NCBI GenBank assembly: GCA_016868665.1
Contig: VGGK01000016.1
Span: forward strand, 1-52,525
Length of the DNA: 52,525 nt
DNA from: Chlorobiota bacterium
GTDB lineage: Bacteria; Bacteroidota; Chlorobiia; Chlorobiales; Chlorobiaceae
Direction: 5' to 3'
Each line of letters begins with the position of its first letter. Within the stretch, counting starts at the first letter, position 1. Below the pieces are notes generated by a model, which saw only the letters and a program-made list of their open reading frames with translations, searched no databases and was not told the origin of the DNA. This document shows, piece after piece, positions 17,494-26,232 of the stretch. Made by a program: the position numbers and the translations under genes.

Positions 17494-18075
17494 TCAGAGC
17501 ATCATTCTTCCGTGTTTTTTTCCCGGTTTGTTCTGCATGAAGGTTTTCATTTTTTCTGCCTGGTCAGTCGTGAGGATCGAAGCCATATCCTGGAGGTGGT
17601 TACTGCGCATGCGTGCAAGACCTGCATGAGTCGTGCCGATTTTTTTTGTCAGCATGTCGATTTTACGGTTGTCGGGATGCTTTTTCATCGATTCGTTCAG
17701 CATTTCTTCCCTGAGCGACATCAGCTTGCTGCGTTCTTTTGCTGCCGCTGCGAACTGCTTGTCGCGAAGTTCCTGCAACCTGGTCTGCTGGGCGTCGCTG
17801 AGGCCCAGAGCATCTTTCATTGCCGCGGGTCCGCAACGGTTATACTGCCGCAAGTTCTTTTTTGCCTGCAACCGGCGTTCTTCGGGGTTCATCGAAGCAA
17901 TTCTTTTACGCCACTCCGTGCGGTATGATGCGCGTTCCTGTGCATCCGCATTCTGCATGGTCCCCTTCATCCGGGAAAGTTCATCGTTGGAATAACGGCT
18001 GTAGTCTGCGGCTGAAGCCGTGCCGGCGCTTCCTATGAGCAGTACGGCCATCATCGTCATCATCTGTTTTTTCAT
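17494..18075 (-). CDS. Secreted Spy/CpxP-family periplasmic protein
   Basis: A 193-residue protein with a signal peptide (MKKQMMTMMAVLLIGSAGTA followed by SAA), then an all-helical, strongly charged domain: YSNDELSRMKGTM, RTEWRKRIASMNPEERRLQA, LGLSDAQQTRLQELRDKQFA and ILTTDQAEKMKTFMQN, the last two resembling LTxxQ motifs of Spy/CpxP chaperones. The N-terminal part resembles DUF1104. It is Met- and Lys-rich and ends GKKHGRMML. As the third gene of the ECF sigma operon it is a likely stress-induced periplasmic chaperone or sensor. The precise role is inferred. Confidence 0.74.
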   Translation of the reverse strand: MKKQMMTMMAVLLIGSAGTASAADYSRYSNDELSRMKGTMQNADAQERASYRTEWRKRIASMNPEERRLQAKKNLRQYNRCGPAAMKDALGLSDAQQTRLQELRDKQFAAAAKERSKLMSLREEMLNESMKKHPDNRKIDMLTKKIGTTHAGLARMRSNHLQDMASILTTDQAEKMKTFMQNKPGKKHGRMML

Positions 18076-18127
18076 CGTGATATCGTTTTGTTATGTCGTC
18101 GTCGTTTACGTTGTTCTGGAAAAAACT

Positions 18128-18532
18128 TTAACGTCGCGGTTGTCCGCTTTCTTTCGGATTGTCTTCCCTGCCTGATACGGCACCGGATTGATCGACCGTT
18201 TCCACATAGTATGCCAGTTCCGGTCCGGCGTAATCGTCGTGAAGCTGCTCTATTGCACCTGAAGCGTCCGATATTCTGCCAATATGACCCGAAGAGGTGA
18301 AAAACAGCGCTGCGGAGCCGATATTGACGGCAACGAGCATCGCTCCGAGCGCCAGACGGACATTGAAGCTTCCCCTTATGCCTCCGGATTCGAACTCTTT
18401 GCGCTGCAGGGCATCGATTCTTTCCATAACGTGAACCCTGAAAAAGGGCGATGCTTTCAGCGAAGGCAGGCTGTCGAGAAGCCGCATGGTTTCTTCTATC
18501 TGTTCTTCTGTCTGTTTGTCGTATCGTTTCAT
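18128..18532 (-). CDS. Probable anti-sigma factor (single-pass membrane protein)
   Basis: A 134-residue protein with a cytoplasmic N-terminal helical domain (TEEQIEETMRLLDSLPSLKA, then FFRVHVMERIDALQ), a single membrane helix (about residues 58-80, LALGAMLVAVNIGSAALFF), and a short periplasmic tail ending in a Pro/Arg-rich segment. The topology and its place directly after the ECF sigma gene fit a membrane anti-sigma factor. It lacks the zinc-binding HxxxCxxC motif of the ZAS class. Sequence similarity to named anti-sigma families is too weak to assign one. Confidence 0.66.
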   Translation of the reverse strand: MKRYDKQTEEQIEETMRLLDSLPSLKASPFFRVHVMERIDALQRKEFESGGIRGSFNVRLALGAMLVAVNIGSAALFFTSSGHIGRISDASGAIEQLHDDYAGPELAYYVETVDQSGAVSGREDNPKESGQPRR

Positions 18533-18607
18533 CGTGTTTATCCGTTTCAGTTATTATGACGACAGCCTTGGGAAAACCTTGCATGTGGTTGTCGGGCGTT
18601 TTTTCTG

Positions 18608-19216
18608 TCACCTGTTCTGATAGTAGTCATGCAGTCTGTCGTGCAGGTTTTTCTTGGCACGGTGTACCAGAGATTCTACAGCCGATACGGAGGTTTGCAG
18701 GATCTCGGCAATTTCGCTGTTGCTGTAGCCGTCCTGCTTGCTCAGGAGGAATGCCGTTTTCTGGTTTTCAGGCAGGGCGTTCAGAGCTTGCTGCAGCACG
18801 GCGAGATTTTCTTTTTCCGCAAGAGTCTGTTCTGGATTATCGCTTGAGGACGAGGGTAGTTCTTCGGCCGGATCGTCGATGCCGATGATGCGTTTGAGCG
18901 AGGAGAACCGCTTTTTTCTTTTCATCCGCCTGAGGTGGTCAAGGGATTTTGTTACGGCTATCCGGTAGATCCATGTCGAAAGCTTCGATTCCTCCCGGAA
19001 CTTGTCGAGAGAACGAAAGACTTCGACGAATACCTCCTGGGCGAGATCTTCGGCGTCTTCCCTGTTCATCACGAAACGGTAGCAGGTATTGAGCACCATG
19101 TCCTGATGTTCGCTTACAAGGGCTTTAAAGAGCCTGTCGCCCGATGTTGCCGGATTGTTTTCCAAGCTTCCGATTTTTGCAGCGGCCGGTAGGGCCGCCT
19201 GTGCCGATTCCTCCAT
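18608..19216 (-). CDS. ECF-type RNA polymerase sigma factor
   Basis: A 202-residue sigma-70 family factor with only regions 2 and 4. Region 2 is around residues 32-100 ([40 protein letters not shown], then [19 protein letters not shown]), and region 4 around 135-195 ([52 protein letters not shown]). A Ser-rich linker ([12 protein letters not shown]) joins them. It begins the four-gene operon with the putative anti-sigma factor and two Spy-like proteins, so it probably drives an envelope- or metal-stress regulon. Start ATG 19216 has no obvious Shine-Dalgarno. Confidence 0.93.
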   Translation of the reverse strand: MEESAQAALPAAAKIGSLENNPATSGDRLFKALVSEHQDMVLNTCYRFVMNREDAEDLAQEVFVEVFRSLDKFREESKLSTWIYRIAVTKSLDHLRRMKRKKRFSSLKRIIGIDDPAEELPSSSSDNPEQTLAEKENLAVLQQALNALPENQKTAFLLSKQDGYSNSEIAEILQTSVSAVESLVHRAKKNLHDRLHDYYQNR

Positions 19217-19373
19217 GAACGTATACTAACCTGCAGATCCGGTTAAGCGTTGAGGCTCCTTGTCGGGTACCGTCGTACAGGTTCCCGGCAAGGTGTGCTT
19301 GAATAAGCGCACATTCAGGGAGTCTGACGTTAATCGCGCGTTATTCCTGCTCGCTTTCTTTGAAATAAACCGG
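19217..19373. other. Spacer between the phosphohexomutase stop and the sigma gene start
   Basis: A 157-bp gap on the minus-strand reading that should carry the sigma operon promoter. An imperfect 8-bp hairpin (19293-19312, GTGTGCTT/AAGCGCAC) lies nearer the phosphohexomutase end. I see a TAGTAT -10-like sequence just before the sigma start but no convincing ECF -35 element. Confidence 0.3.
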
Positions 19374-20756
19374 TCATGCAAGCGAAGCGGCGAAGGCCAG
19401 AACCTGATCGAGCTTTTCGGGAGCGTCCGCTTCGCAATAGAGCCGCAGAACCGGTTCGGTGCCGGATGCCCGTATGAGCAGCCATCCGCCTTCGAAGTGG
19501 TATTTACATCCGTCGAGATCGTTGAATCCGAGTACTTTGTATCCTGCGATATCGGCGAGATCCCCGGCAGCCGCACGGGCGATGATTGCCTGTTTTTTCT
19601 CCTCGCTTACATGCAGGTCGTTGCGCCTGTAACAGAAGAATCCGTATTCGTCGTAGAGCTCCTGAACGAGTTGCGAAAGGCTTTTTCCCTTGCGGGTCAT
19701 GATTTCCAGGGTCAGCAGCCCGATGTAGATGCCGTCGCGTTCCGGCAGGAATGCCGTAATACCGATGCCGCCCGACTCTTCGCCTCCTATCAGGATGTCG
19801 CGGGAAGCCATGAGCTGGCTGACGTACTTGAATCCGACGGGCAGTTCGTGCATGACAAGGGAGTGTTTGCGGCATATCCTGTCGATGAGGTCGGTAAGCG
19901 CGAAGGTTTTTGCCACTTCTCCGCGCTGGTTCCGCTCTTCGACGAGGTATTTCAGGAGAATGGCGAAGAGTTTATGGGAGTCCACAAAGTCGCCATTTTC
20001 ATCGAGCATCCCGACCCGGTCTGCATCGCCGTCGTTGATGATGGCGACGTCCGTTTCGACCTCCCGGAAGAATTCCACGAATTCGCCTATATACTGCGGC
20101 ATCGGTTCAGGGTTGATGCCGCCGAAGCCCGGATTTACAGAACAGTGGTAGCAGTTGACCATTGATTCGTCGAACAGGCTGGTGATGATATCCTGTCCGG
20201 CTCCGTACATGGCGTTGTGCGCTATTTTTATATGCGAATCGCGGATGAGCTGCAGGTCAATGCTTGCCTTGAGATGGTTCAGATAGAAGGTCCTGAGGTC
20301 GGCGGTTTCGATGAGATTTCGCTGCGGGACTATTTCCGTGGCGGGATCGATTTCTGCAATGTACGTTTCGATTTCTGCTATCGCTTCGGGATGCGCCGGC
20401 CCTCCGTATGCGGCTTTGACCTTGAACCCGTTGTAGATCGGCGGGTTGTGGGATGCTGTGATGACGATACCTCCGGCAAGCTGCATGGCTTTCGTGAAGA
20501 GCGAAACAGCCGGCGTGGAGACGAAGCTGTTTGCAAGAAAGACCCTGATTCCCTGCGAGGAGATCACGTCGGCTGTGAATTCGGCGAACTCTTTCGACAT
20601 GAAGCGGGTGTCGTACCCGATGCAGATCCCTCCGGACTTTTCGGGCCGGGTGAGGATGTAGCGCGCGGTAGCCAGCGCGGCCAGTTTCAGGTTGTCGAAC
20701 GTGTAGTCTTTCGCGATAATCGCGCGCCATCCGTCGGTACCGAATTTAACTTGCAT
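19374..20756 (-). CDS. Phosphoglucomutase/phosphomannomutase family protein
   Basis: Alpha-D-phosphohexomutase that moves phosphate between C1 and C6 of a hexose. The four domains are visible: N-terminal VKFGTDGWRAIIAKDYTFDN, the phosphoserine loop GGIVITASHNPPIYNGFKVK near residues 100-120 with catalytic Ser in TASHNP, the metal loop INDGDADRVGMLDENG near 240, the sugar-binding loop GGEESGGIG near 325, and C-terminal RASGTEPVLRLYCEA binding phosphate. I use ATG 20756 (460 residues), where homology begins; in-frame sequence to 20846 has no family match. Substrate (glucose, mannose or glucosamine phosphate) cannot be fixed from sequence alone. Confidence 0.92.
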   Translation of the reverse strand: MQVKFGTDGWRAIIAKDYTFDNLKLAALATARYILTRPEKSGGICIGYDTRFMSKEFAEFTADVISSQGIRVFLANSFVSTPAVSLFTKAMQLAGGIVITASHNPPIYNGFKVKAAYGGPAHPEAIAEIETYIAEIDPATEIVPQRNLIETADLRTFYLNHLKASIDLQLIRDSHIKIAHNAMYGAGQDIITSLFDESMVNCYHCSVNPGFGGINPEPMPQYIGEFVEFFREVETDVAIINDGDADRVGMLDENGDFVDSHKLFAILLKYLVEERNQRGEVAKTFALTDLIDRICRKHSLVMHELPVGFKYVSQLMASRDILIGGEESGGIGITAFLPERDGIYIGLLTLEIMTRKGKSLSQLVQELYDEYGFFCYRRNDLHVSEEKKQAIIARAAAGDLADIAGYKVLGFNDLDGCKYHFEGGWLLIRASGTEPVLRLYCEADAPEKLDQVLAFAASLA

Positions 20757-20778
20757 TCTTTTCTGTTTTTGATATAAT
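20751..20778 (+). promoter_or_regulatory. Candidate lpxB promoter
   Basis: A perfect TATAAT (20773-20778) lies about 90 bases before the lpxB start with TTGCAT 16 bases upstream. The -10 is strong and the -35 weak (three of six). It overlaps the start codon of the divergent phosphohexomutase gene, so the two directions may interfere. Confidence 0.4.
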
Positions 20779-20866
20779 GGGGTTTGAATAGTGCCCGGGA
20801 CCTTATGTTTGAATGAGTTGTAAAATACTCTTTCGTTTTCGTTCATCCAATTATCTGCAGCTCCCG

Positions 20867-22009
20867 ATGTCGAGGAAGCTTTTTATTCTGGCCGGAGAGG
20901 TTTCCGGCGATATGCATGCGGCGGGAGTGGTGGCGGAGCTGCTGAAACGGAAACCGGACTTGAGGGTGTTCGGTATAGGCGGCCAGAAGCTCCGCGAGCT
21001 CGGGGCGGAGCTGGTCTACGATACGAGGAGTATGAGTATCATGGGTTTTGTCGACGTGCTGCGCCATGCCGGTTTTCTGAGGAGGGTCATCAGGGAGATG
21101 CGGGCTCTCATCCGTAAGGAAAAGCCCGATGCCGCCCTGCTGGTCGATTATCCGGGCATGAACCTGATTATAGCCCGTTTTCTTCGCGATCTCGGCGTTC
21201 CGGTGATCTACTATATCGCGCCGCAGGTCTGGGCGTGGAAAGAGGGGCGGGTCAGGAAGATAAGGGAAACCGTCGACCGGCTGCTGGTTATTTTCGATTT
21301 CGAGGTGGATTTTTACGGACGGCACGGGATGAAAGCGGAATTCGTCGGCAATCCGGTTATAGAAGAACTTGGCGAGGCCGTTAGTTCCCCTTCGGAAGCA
21401 TTCAGACGGCAGCACGGCATCGGGGATGACGATCTCCTGATAGGTCTGCTGCCCGGCAGCCGGAGGCAGGAGATATCCATGCTGCTGCCTGAAATGCTCG
21501 GCGCTGCCGCCATGCTTGCGGAAAGCCGCAAGGTCGTTTTTCTGCTCGGTCGGGCGCCGCATCTGGATTATCGCTGGCAGGATCATGCGCCGGAGAAGAG
21601 TTCCCTGAGGGTTGTAGAGTGCGGCAGCCATGAGGTGATGCGCTGCAGTTCGCTGGCTTTCGTGACTTCGGGAACCGCGACCCTCGAAGCGCTCTGTTTC
21701 GGACTTCCGATGATTGTCGTCTACAGAACCGGATGGCTGAATTATCAGATCGGCAGGCGCCTTGTCAGACTCCGGAACATTTCGCTTGCAAATATCGTTG
21801 CGAGGGGGCTCGGGGCTGAAGGACAGGCTGTGCCTGAACTGATTCAGCATGAGGCGTCCGCCGGGCAGATGGCAGAGTTGGCCATGCAGCTGCTCGATGA
21901 TCGCCCGAAGCTCGATGCGATGCGTGCCGAACTGCTTGAAGCCAGGGGAACGCTTGCCGGCAGGGTACCATCGAAAGCGGTTTCCTCGGTTGTTCTGGAA
22001 TACTTATAA
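20867..22009 (+). CDS. lpxB: Lipid-A-disaccharide synthase
   Basis: GT-B glycosyltransferase that joins UDP-2,3-diacylglucosamine and lipid X to form the lipid A disaccharide at the inner membrane. The 380-residue product begins at its family N-terminus (MSRKLFILAGEVSGDMHAAG) and carries LVDYPGMNL, YYIAPQVWAWKEGR, VGNPVIEEL, GLLPGSRRQEI, VTSGTATLEALCFGLPMIVV and RLRNISLANIVA. A longer in-frame reading from ATG 20813 adds 18 residues without homology. The small membrane protein gene follows seven bases after its stop. Confidence 0.95.
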   Translation: MSRKLFILAGEVSGDMHAAGVVAELLKRKPDLRVFGIGGQKLRELGAELVYDTRSMSIMGFVDVLRHAGFLRRVIREMRALIRKEKPDAALLVDYPGMNLIIARFLRDLGVPVIYYIAPQVWAWKEGRVRKIRETVDRLLVIFDFEVDFYGRHGMKAEFVGNPVIEELGEAVSSPSEAFRRQHGIGDDDLLIGLLPGSRRQEISMLLPEMLGAAAMLAESRKVVFLLGRAPHLDYRWQDHAPEKSSLRVVECGSHEVMRCSSLAFVTSGTATLEALCFGLPMIVVYRTGWLNYQIGRRLVRLRNISLANIVARGLGAEGQAVPELIQHEASAGQMAELAMQLLDDRPKLDAMRAELLEARGTLAGRVPSKAVSSVVLEYL

Positions 22010-22016
22010 GATAATT

Positions 22017-22295
22017 ATGGAACAGGTTACAGGTTTTTTTTCAGGCAATCCGCTGGTGACTGCTCTTGTTGCCATAGCGGCAGTGATGCTTCTTCTCTCG
22101 TTTTTCAGGACGGCGCTGAAACTGCTGGTCGCTGCTGCTGCGGCAGTCGTGCTGTATGCCGACTGGCTTCAGGCAAGCGGCGGCGGCGATTTTGCTGAAA
22201 CGTTCGGCCAGGTGCTCGATGTGCTCCGGCAATCGTTCGAGCGTCTTATGGCCGCCATCCGGCCACTGTTCGAGCTTCTGAAACTGTTGCAGTGA
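22017..22295 (+). CDS. Small hydrophobic membrane protein, unknown function
   Basis: A 92-residue protein starting MEQVTGFFSGNP with one long or two closely spaced membrane helices (LVTALVAIAAVMLLLSFF and LKLLVAAAAAVVLYADWL) and an amphipathic C-terminal helix (VLDVLRQSFERLMAAIRPLF). The ATG lies seven bases after lpxB, so it is probably co-transcribed. It converges with the Fe-S flavoprotein gene 16 bp away. I do not recognise a family. Confidence 0.7.
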   Translation: MEQVTGFFSGNPLVTALVAIAAVMLLLSFFRTALKLLVAAAAAVVLYADWLQASGGGDFAETFGQVLDVLRQSFERLMAAIRPLFELLKLLQ

Positions 22296-22311
22296 GATTT
22301 TCCTGCAGCGA

Positions 22312-24288
22312 TCATCTCTGCTGCAGCGGTTCGCTCATGGCCCCTGTCGGGCATGATGCCGCCAGTTTGCGGTAATCGGGCATTTCCCTGTTTTCCAGCT
22401 CTTCAAGCGTTCTTACGCAGATTCCGCAGTCAACGCATTTTTCCCGTTCAAGCCGGATGTTTGCCGTGGCTGCAATGCCGAACTCCGGGTGATCCTCATG
22501 CCGGCACGTATGGTCGGGGAGGTAGCGTGCGGCCAGTTCCCGCAGGCGGCAGTTCTCCACGGCTATGCAGCGGCACCGGAGACAGCGCGATGCTTCGGCG
22601 CGGGCATCGGAAGGATTGTATCCGGAAACTATTTCCAGGAATCCGGGCACTCTCATTTCCGGGGGAATTTCAGGCACCCCTATTCTGGGCATCGGCACCC
22701 TGCCGGCGTATAATGCGGCAGGAGTTTTCTCTTTCGGGCCGCAGGATGAGTTGAAGGCCGGTGCCGGTTGCGTCGCCGGTATTTTTCGCAGGTAACGGTC
22801 GATGTTTTGCGCGGCTTTTTTTCCCTGTTCGACGGCGCGGATGGCAAGATCGGCGCCGGTAACGCAGTCTCCCCCTGCAAAAATACCGGCGACGCCGGTT
22901 TCAAGGGTATCGGGATCGACAGCAACAGTGTGGTCTGTATTCAGGCCCAGTTCCCCGGCCGTTTCCGCCGGACAGTCCACATGCTGCCCTGTAGCGGTTA
23001 TGAGCGTGTCGGCAAGTATCGTGTATATCGCGCCGGGAACCGGTACCGGTCGTCTTCTTCCGCTGCCGTCGGGCTCTCCCTGTCGCATGGTCTGCACGGT
23101 TACCGAGATGCCCTGACCGTCGGCCGATATTGCTGACGGAGCGACAAGCGCCAGAAGCTCGATGCCTTCCCGCAGCGCGTCCTCTGTTTCAGCGCGGTTG
23201 GCAGGCATCTCCTGGCGAGTTCTCCGATAAAGGATCGACACGTCGTCCGCTCCCAGCCGAAGGGCTGTTCGTGCGGCGTCGATAGCGGTATTGCCGCCTC
23301 CGACAACCAGCACCTTTTTTCCGGGTTTTGCCGCGATGCCGCATGCCGCATCGCGAAGAAAGGCTATGCCGCTTTTCACTGCGGGCAGCTCTTCGCCCGG
23401 TATGCCCATCGGCGAGGCTTTCTGTGCGCCAAGAGCGAGGAGTGCGGCATCGTATTCCGCTTTGAGGGTATCGAGAGAAATATCTCTGCCGAAGCGGGTG
23501 TTCATCCGGAAGCGGGCTCCCATGCTGCGGAGCGGCCCGATATCGCTTTCTATGACCGCTTCGGGCAGCCTGAAGCGTGGTATGCCGTAGCGCATCATGC
23601 CTCCGGGTTCCGGATGGGCGTCGAATATCGTGACATCATGACCGAGAGCCAGCAGGTAATAGGCGGCCGTAAGACCGGCGGGGCCCGCTCCCACCACGGC
23701 GACCTGCATTCCGGTTTTTTCGGCTGGTTCCGGCATGCAGCGAGGCTCGTTCTGCATGTCGCGATCGGCGGCATAACGTTTGAGCGCGCAGATCGAGACC
23801 GGCTCGTCCAGTCCGTGCCGCCGGCACTCGTCTTCGCAGGGGGCGGGACAGACCCTGCCGAGAATGCCCGGCAGAGGAATGCTTTCCTTTATGATGCGGA
23901 TCGCTTCACGGTCGTTTCCTTCGGCTATTCCGGCGATGAATCCCGGAATATTGCATCCGGCAGGGCATGATATTTCGCAGGGGCCCAGGCAGTCGCCGCA
24001 GTGTTCGTCGATGATGCGTTCGAGGCTCTGGCGCCGCATGGCCTGCAGTTCGCTGTTTTCGGTTTCCACGACCATTCCCTGTGAAACGGCTGTGCTGCAG
24101 GCGGGAACGAAAAGGTTTTTCCCCTTGAGTTCGACGATGCACATCCAGCAGGAGCCGGTCGATTCGAGGTTTTTATCGAAGCAGAGGGTGGGGATGGAGA
24201 TGCCCGCCGAATGAGCTGCCTGAAGAATCGACATCCCGGCAGGTGCCGTGAGGATGGTGCCGTTTATCGTAAGCGTCAGATTGTTCAT
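22312..24288 (-). CDS. Multi-domain Fe-S flavoprotein oxidoreductase (NuoG-like 2Fe-2S domain fused to GltD/NfnB-like core)
   Basis: A 658-residue soluble redox protein with four parts. Residues about 1-75 form a plant-ferredoxin/NuoG-type [2Fe-2S] domain (IPTLCFDKNL, GSCWMCIVEL, FVPACS). A His/Cys cluster follows (EHCGDCLGPCEISCPAGC, then VCPAPCEDEC), as in NuoG and the GltD N-terminus. The core has FAD- and NAD(P)-binding Rossmann folds (VAVVGAGPAGLTAAYYL near 195-215 and VLVVGGGNTAIDAARTAL near 330-350) plus IFAGGDCVTGADLAIRAVEQ. The C-terminus carries a further ferredoxin-like cluster (CVDCGICV and CPTGAM) after RCLRCRC. Electrons probably pass between NAD(P)H and a ferredoxin-type partner. 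No partner subunit is adjacent, so the substrate is open. I start at ATG 24288, where the [2Fe-2S] domain begins. Confidence 0.82.
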   Translation of the reverse strand: MNNLTLTINGTILTAPAGMSILQAAHSAGISIPTLCFDKNLESTGSCWMCIVELKGKNLFVPACSTAVSQGMVVETENSELQAMRRQSLERIIDEHCGDCLGPCEISCPAGCNIPGFIAGIAEGNDREAIRIIKESIPLPGILGRVCPAPCEDECRRHGLDEPVSICALKRYAADRDMQNEPRCMPEPAEKTGMQVAVVGAGPAGLTAAYYLLALGHDVTIFDAHPEPGGMMRYGIPRFRLPEAVIESDIGPLRSMGARFRMNTRFGRDISLDTLKAEYDAALLALGAQKASPMGIPGEELPAVKSGIAFLRDAACGIAAKPGKKVLVVGGGNTAIDAARTALRLGADDVSILYRRTRQEMPANRAETEDALREGIELLALVAPSAISADGQGISVTVQTMRQGEPDGSGRRRPVPVPGAIYTILADTLITATGQHVDCPAETAGELGLNTDHTVAVDPDTLETGVAGIFAGGDCVTGADLAIRAVEQGKKAAQNIDRYLRKIPATQPAPAFNSSCGPKEKTPAALYAGRVPMPRIGVPEIPPEMRVPGFLEIVSGYNPSDARAEASRCLRCRCIAVENCRLRELAARYLPDHTCRHEDHPEFGIAATANIRLEREKCVDCGICVRTLEELENREMPDYRKLAASCPTGAMSEPLQQR

Positions 24289-24329
24289 GGTTGGTGAAGC
24301 GCGTTTCGGGAAAGCCCCGCACAGGGTTT

Positions 24330-25295
24330 TCAGTGGTTGAATCGTTTGTCGAGGAATCCGGCTACCTTTTCGAGGAGCCACATGGGCGTTGATGTGGCGC
24401 CGCAGATGCCGACGCTTTCGACGGTTTCTCCAGGGCGTTCTTCGAACCAGGAGTCTTCTATGTCCTGGACATCTTCGATGAAATAACTCCGGGGATTGGC
24501 TGCGCGACAGATGCTGTAGAGTACCTGGCCGTTCGAGCTTTTTTTCCCTGCGACGAATACGATGCAGCTGTTGGCGAGCGCGAAATCGTGCAGTTTCCGG
24601 TTTCTGCTCGATACCTGCCGGCAGATGGTGTCCTTGAAAACACAGCGCTCCATTTCCTGCTGGCCGGTCATGGCGGCTGTGATGTCGATATCACGCACGG
24701 GTCTCCAGGGTCGGACGTTCTCTTCGGCAGCGGCGGCAAAGAGCTTTTCGAGATTGGCTTTCAGCTCATGGAACCCTGGTACGTCCATGGTTGTCTGGGA
24801 GATCAGCGCGGTTTTTTTCCGGGTATCGAGATTCCGGAGTTCTTCGGGGTCTGAGAGGTCTGCGTGTTTGATGATGACGGCTTGATGTCCGCAATGGCCG
24901 TTGATGCCGACGACTTCGGGGTGGGTGCGTTTTCCGTAGATGACGATCTGGTATCCCAGCTGCTGCAGGAGCCTTGCCGTCCGCTGCAGTTTCGAGACGA
25001 CGGGGCAGGTGGTGTCGGTTATTTCAAGGTTGTTTCTTTTCGCCGTGGCGTAGGTTTCGGGAGGCTCTCCGTGAGCCCGTATCAGGACGCTGGAATTCTG
25101 CAGCGCCTCGAATGCCGCTTCGTCGATGGTGCGGAGTCCGAGGTGTTCAAGCCTTCTGACCTCCACTTCGTTGTGTACCACATCGCCGAGCGAGAAGAGT
25201 TTTTCTTTTGCCGAGAGTTTTTCTTCGGCAACATGGATGGTGCCCTGCACGCCTATGCAGAATCCCGATGATGTCCTGTCAAGGTTGATTTTCAC
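24330..25295 (-). CDS. ispH: 4-hydroxy-3-methylbut-2-enyl diphosphate reductase
   Basis: Last enzyme of the MEP isoprenoid pathway, an Fe-S enzyme that reduces HMBPP to IPP and DMAPP. The three cluster cysteines lie in [10 protein letters not shown] (residue 13), [10 protein letters not shown] (near 97) and [14 protein letters not shown] (near 210). Other motifs are [44 protein letters not shown] and the C-terminal [16 protein letters not shown]. The 321-residue length is normal. It lies upstream of the Fe-S flavoprotein gene on the same strand with a 41-bp gap, so an electron-donor link is conceivable but unproven. Confidence 0.95.
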   Translation of the reverse strand: MKINLDRTSSGFCIGVQGTIHVAEEKLSAKEKLFSLGDVVHNEVEVRRLEHLGLRTIDEAAFEALQNSSVLIRAHGEPPETYATAKRNNLEITDTTCPVVSKLQRTARLLQQLGYQIVIYGKRTHPEVVGINGHCGHQAVIIKHADLSDPEELRNLDTRKKTALISQTTMDVPGFHELKANLEKLFAAAAEENVRPWRPVRDIDITAAMTGQQEMERCVFKDTICRQVSSRNRKLHDFALANSCIVFVAGKKSSNGQVLYSICRAANPRSYFIEDVQDIEDSWFEERPGETVESVGICGATSTPMWLLEKVAGFLDKRFNH

Positions 25296-25326
25296 GCTGA
25301 TAACGGAAGTCTATGGTAACTGTTCA

Positions 25327-25338
25327 GGAATGCATTCC
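25327..25338. repeat. 12-bp perfect palindrome between murI and ispH
   Basis: GGAATGCATTCC lies in the 114-bp gap upstream of ispH. It could be an operator half-site pair for ispH or chance. No promoter motif next to it is clear. Confidence 0.3.
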
Positions 25339-25409
25339 CGCATTGTCAAAAGTAACATCCTCCTGCATCAAGTCAAAGGCCTGCTGCCATGACCGGTATC
25401 CGAGGGTTC

Positions 25410-26228
25410 TCATATGTCTGTCAGCTCGACATCGGGCATGTCGGCGCCCATGAACAGCCTGTAGAGGGTGCTGAATTTCTGCGGGAGGTCGCTGACAAGA
25501 AGGTGCGGCGTTTCGGTTGCGGTCGACGGGTTCAGCAGACTTCGTTCCAGGAGTGTCTCCTTTGCCCTGCGGGCGACGGCTTCCGCGGAATCGATGATGG
25601 CGATGCCGGGGCCGACCGTATTTTCGATCATGCGTCGCAGAATAGGGTAGTGGGTGCAGCCGAGCACAAGCGTATCGATATGCCGTTCATCGAAATCCGC
25701 GAGGTATTCGCCGGCAATGAGTTGTGCTGCGGGATGATCGACGAATCCTTCTTCGGCAAGCGGTACAAAGAGCGGACACGCTTTGGAGTAGACCTCGATG
25801 TCGGGATCGAGATCGTTGATGGCGCAGGCATAAGCGTTCGAGCAGACGGTGGCCTGGGTGCCTATGACCCCGATGCGTTTTATCGCCGTCATGCCGGCGG
25901 CAAGTTCCGCGCCGGCTTCGAGAACGCCGATGACCGGAATGCTGCCGCTTGTTTTCCTGACGACGTCGAGCGCGAGGGCTGAAACGGTATTGCAGGCAAC
26001 GATGATCATTTTAGGCTGGTATCGCATCAGGATCGAGGTGTCGTCCTGCGCATACTTCCTTATGGTGACCTGTGACTTGGAGCCGTAGGGCACCCTGGCG
26101 GTATCGCCGAAATAGATGATCCGTTCGGATGGCAGGATTGACTGGATCGCCCTGACGACAGTCAGGCCGCCCACTCCCGAGTCGAAAATGCCTATAGGGC
26201 TTTCCGGCGTTGTTTTATGCTGGTGCAC
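25410..26228 (-). CDS. murI: Glutamate racemase
   Basis: Makes D-glutamate for peptidoglycan by a cofactor-independent two-cysteine mechanism. The catalytic cysteines are in [14 protein letters not shown] and [11 protein letters not shown]. Other family motifs are [34 protein letters not shown] and [11 protein letters not shown] choose GTG 26228, giving a 272-residue protein, because it starts four bases after the ychF stop. A TTG at 26255 in frame would overlap ychF. Co-transcription with ychF is likely. Confidence 0.93.
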   Translation of the reverse strand: MHQHKTTPESPIGIFDSGVGGLTVVRAIQSILPSERIIYFGDTARVPYGSKSQVTIRKYAQDDTSILMRYQPKMIIVACNTVSALALDVVRKTSGSIPVIGVLEAGAELAAGMTAIKRIGVIGTQATVCSNAYACAINDLDPDIEVYSKACPLFVPLAEEGFVDHPAAQLIAGEYLADFDERHIDTLVLGCTHYPILRRMIENTVGPGIAIIDSAEAVARRAKETLLERSLLNPSTATETPHLLVSDLPQKFSTLYRLFMGADMPDVELTDI

Positions 26229-26232
26229 CTGA

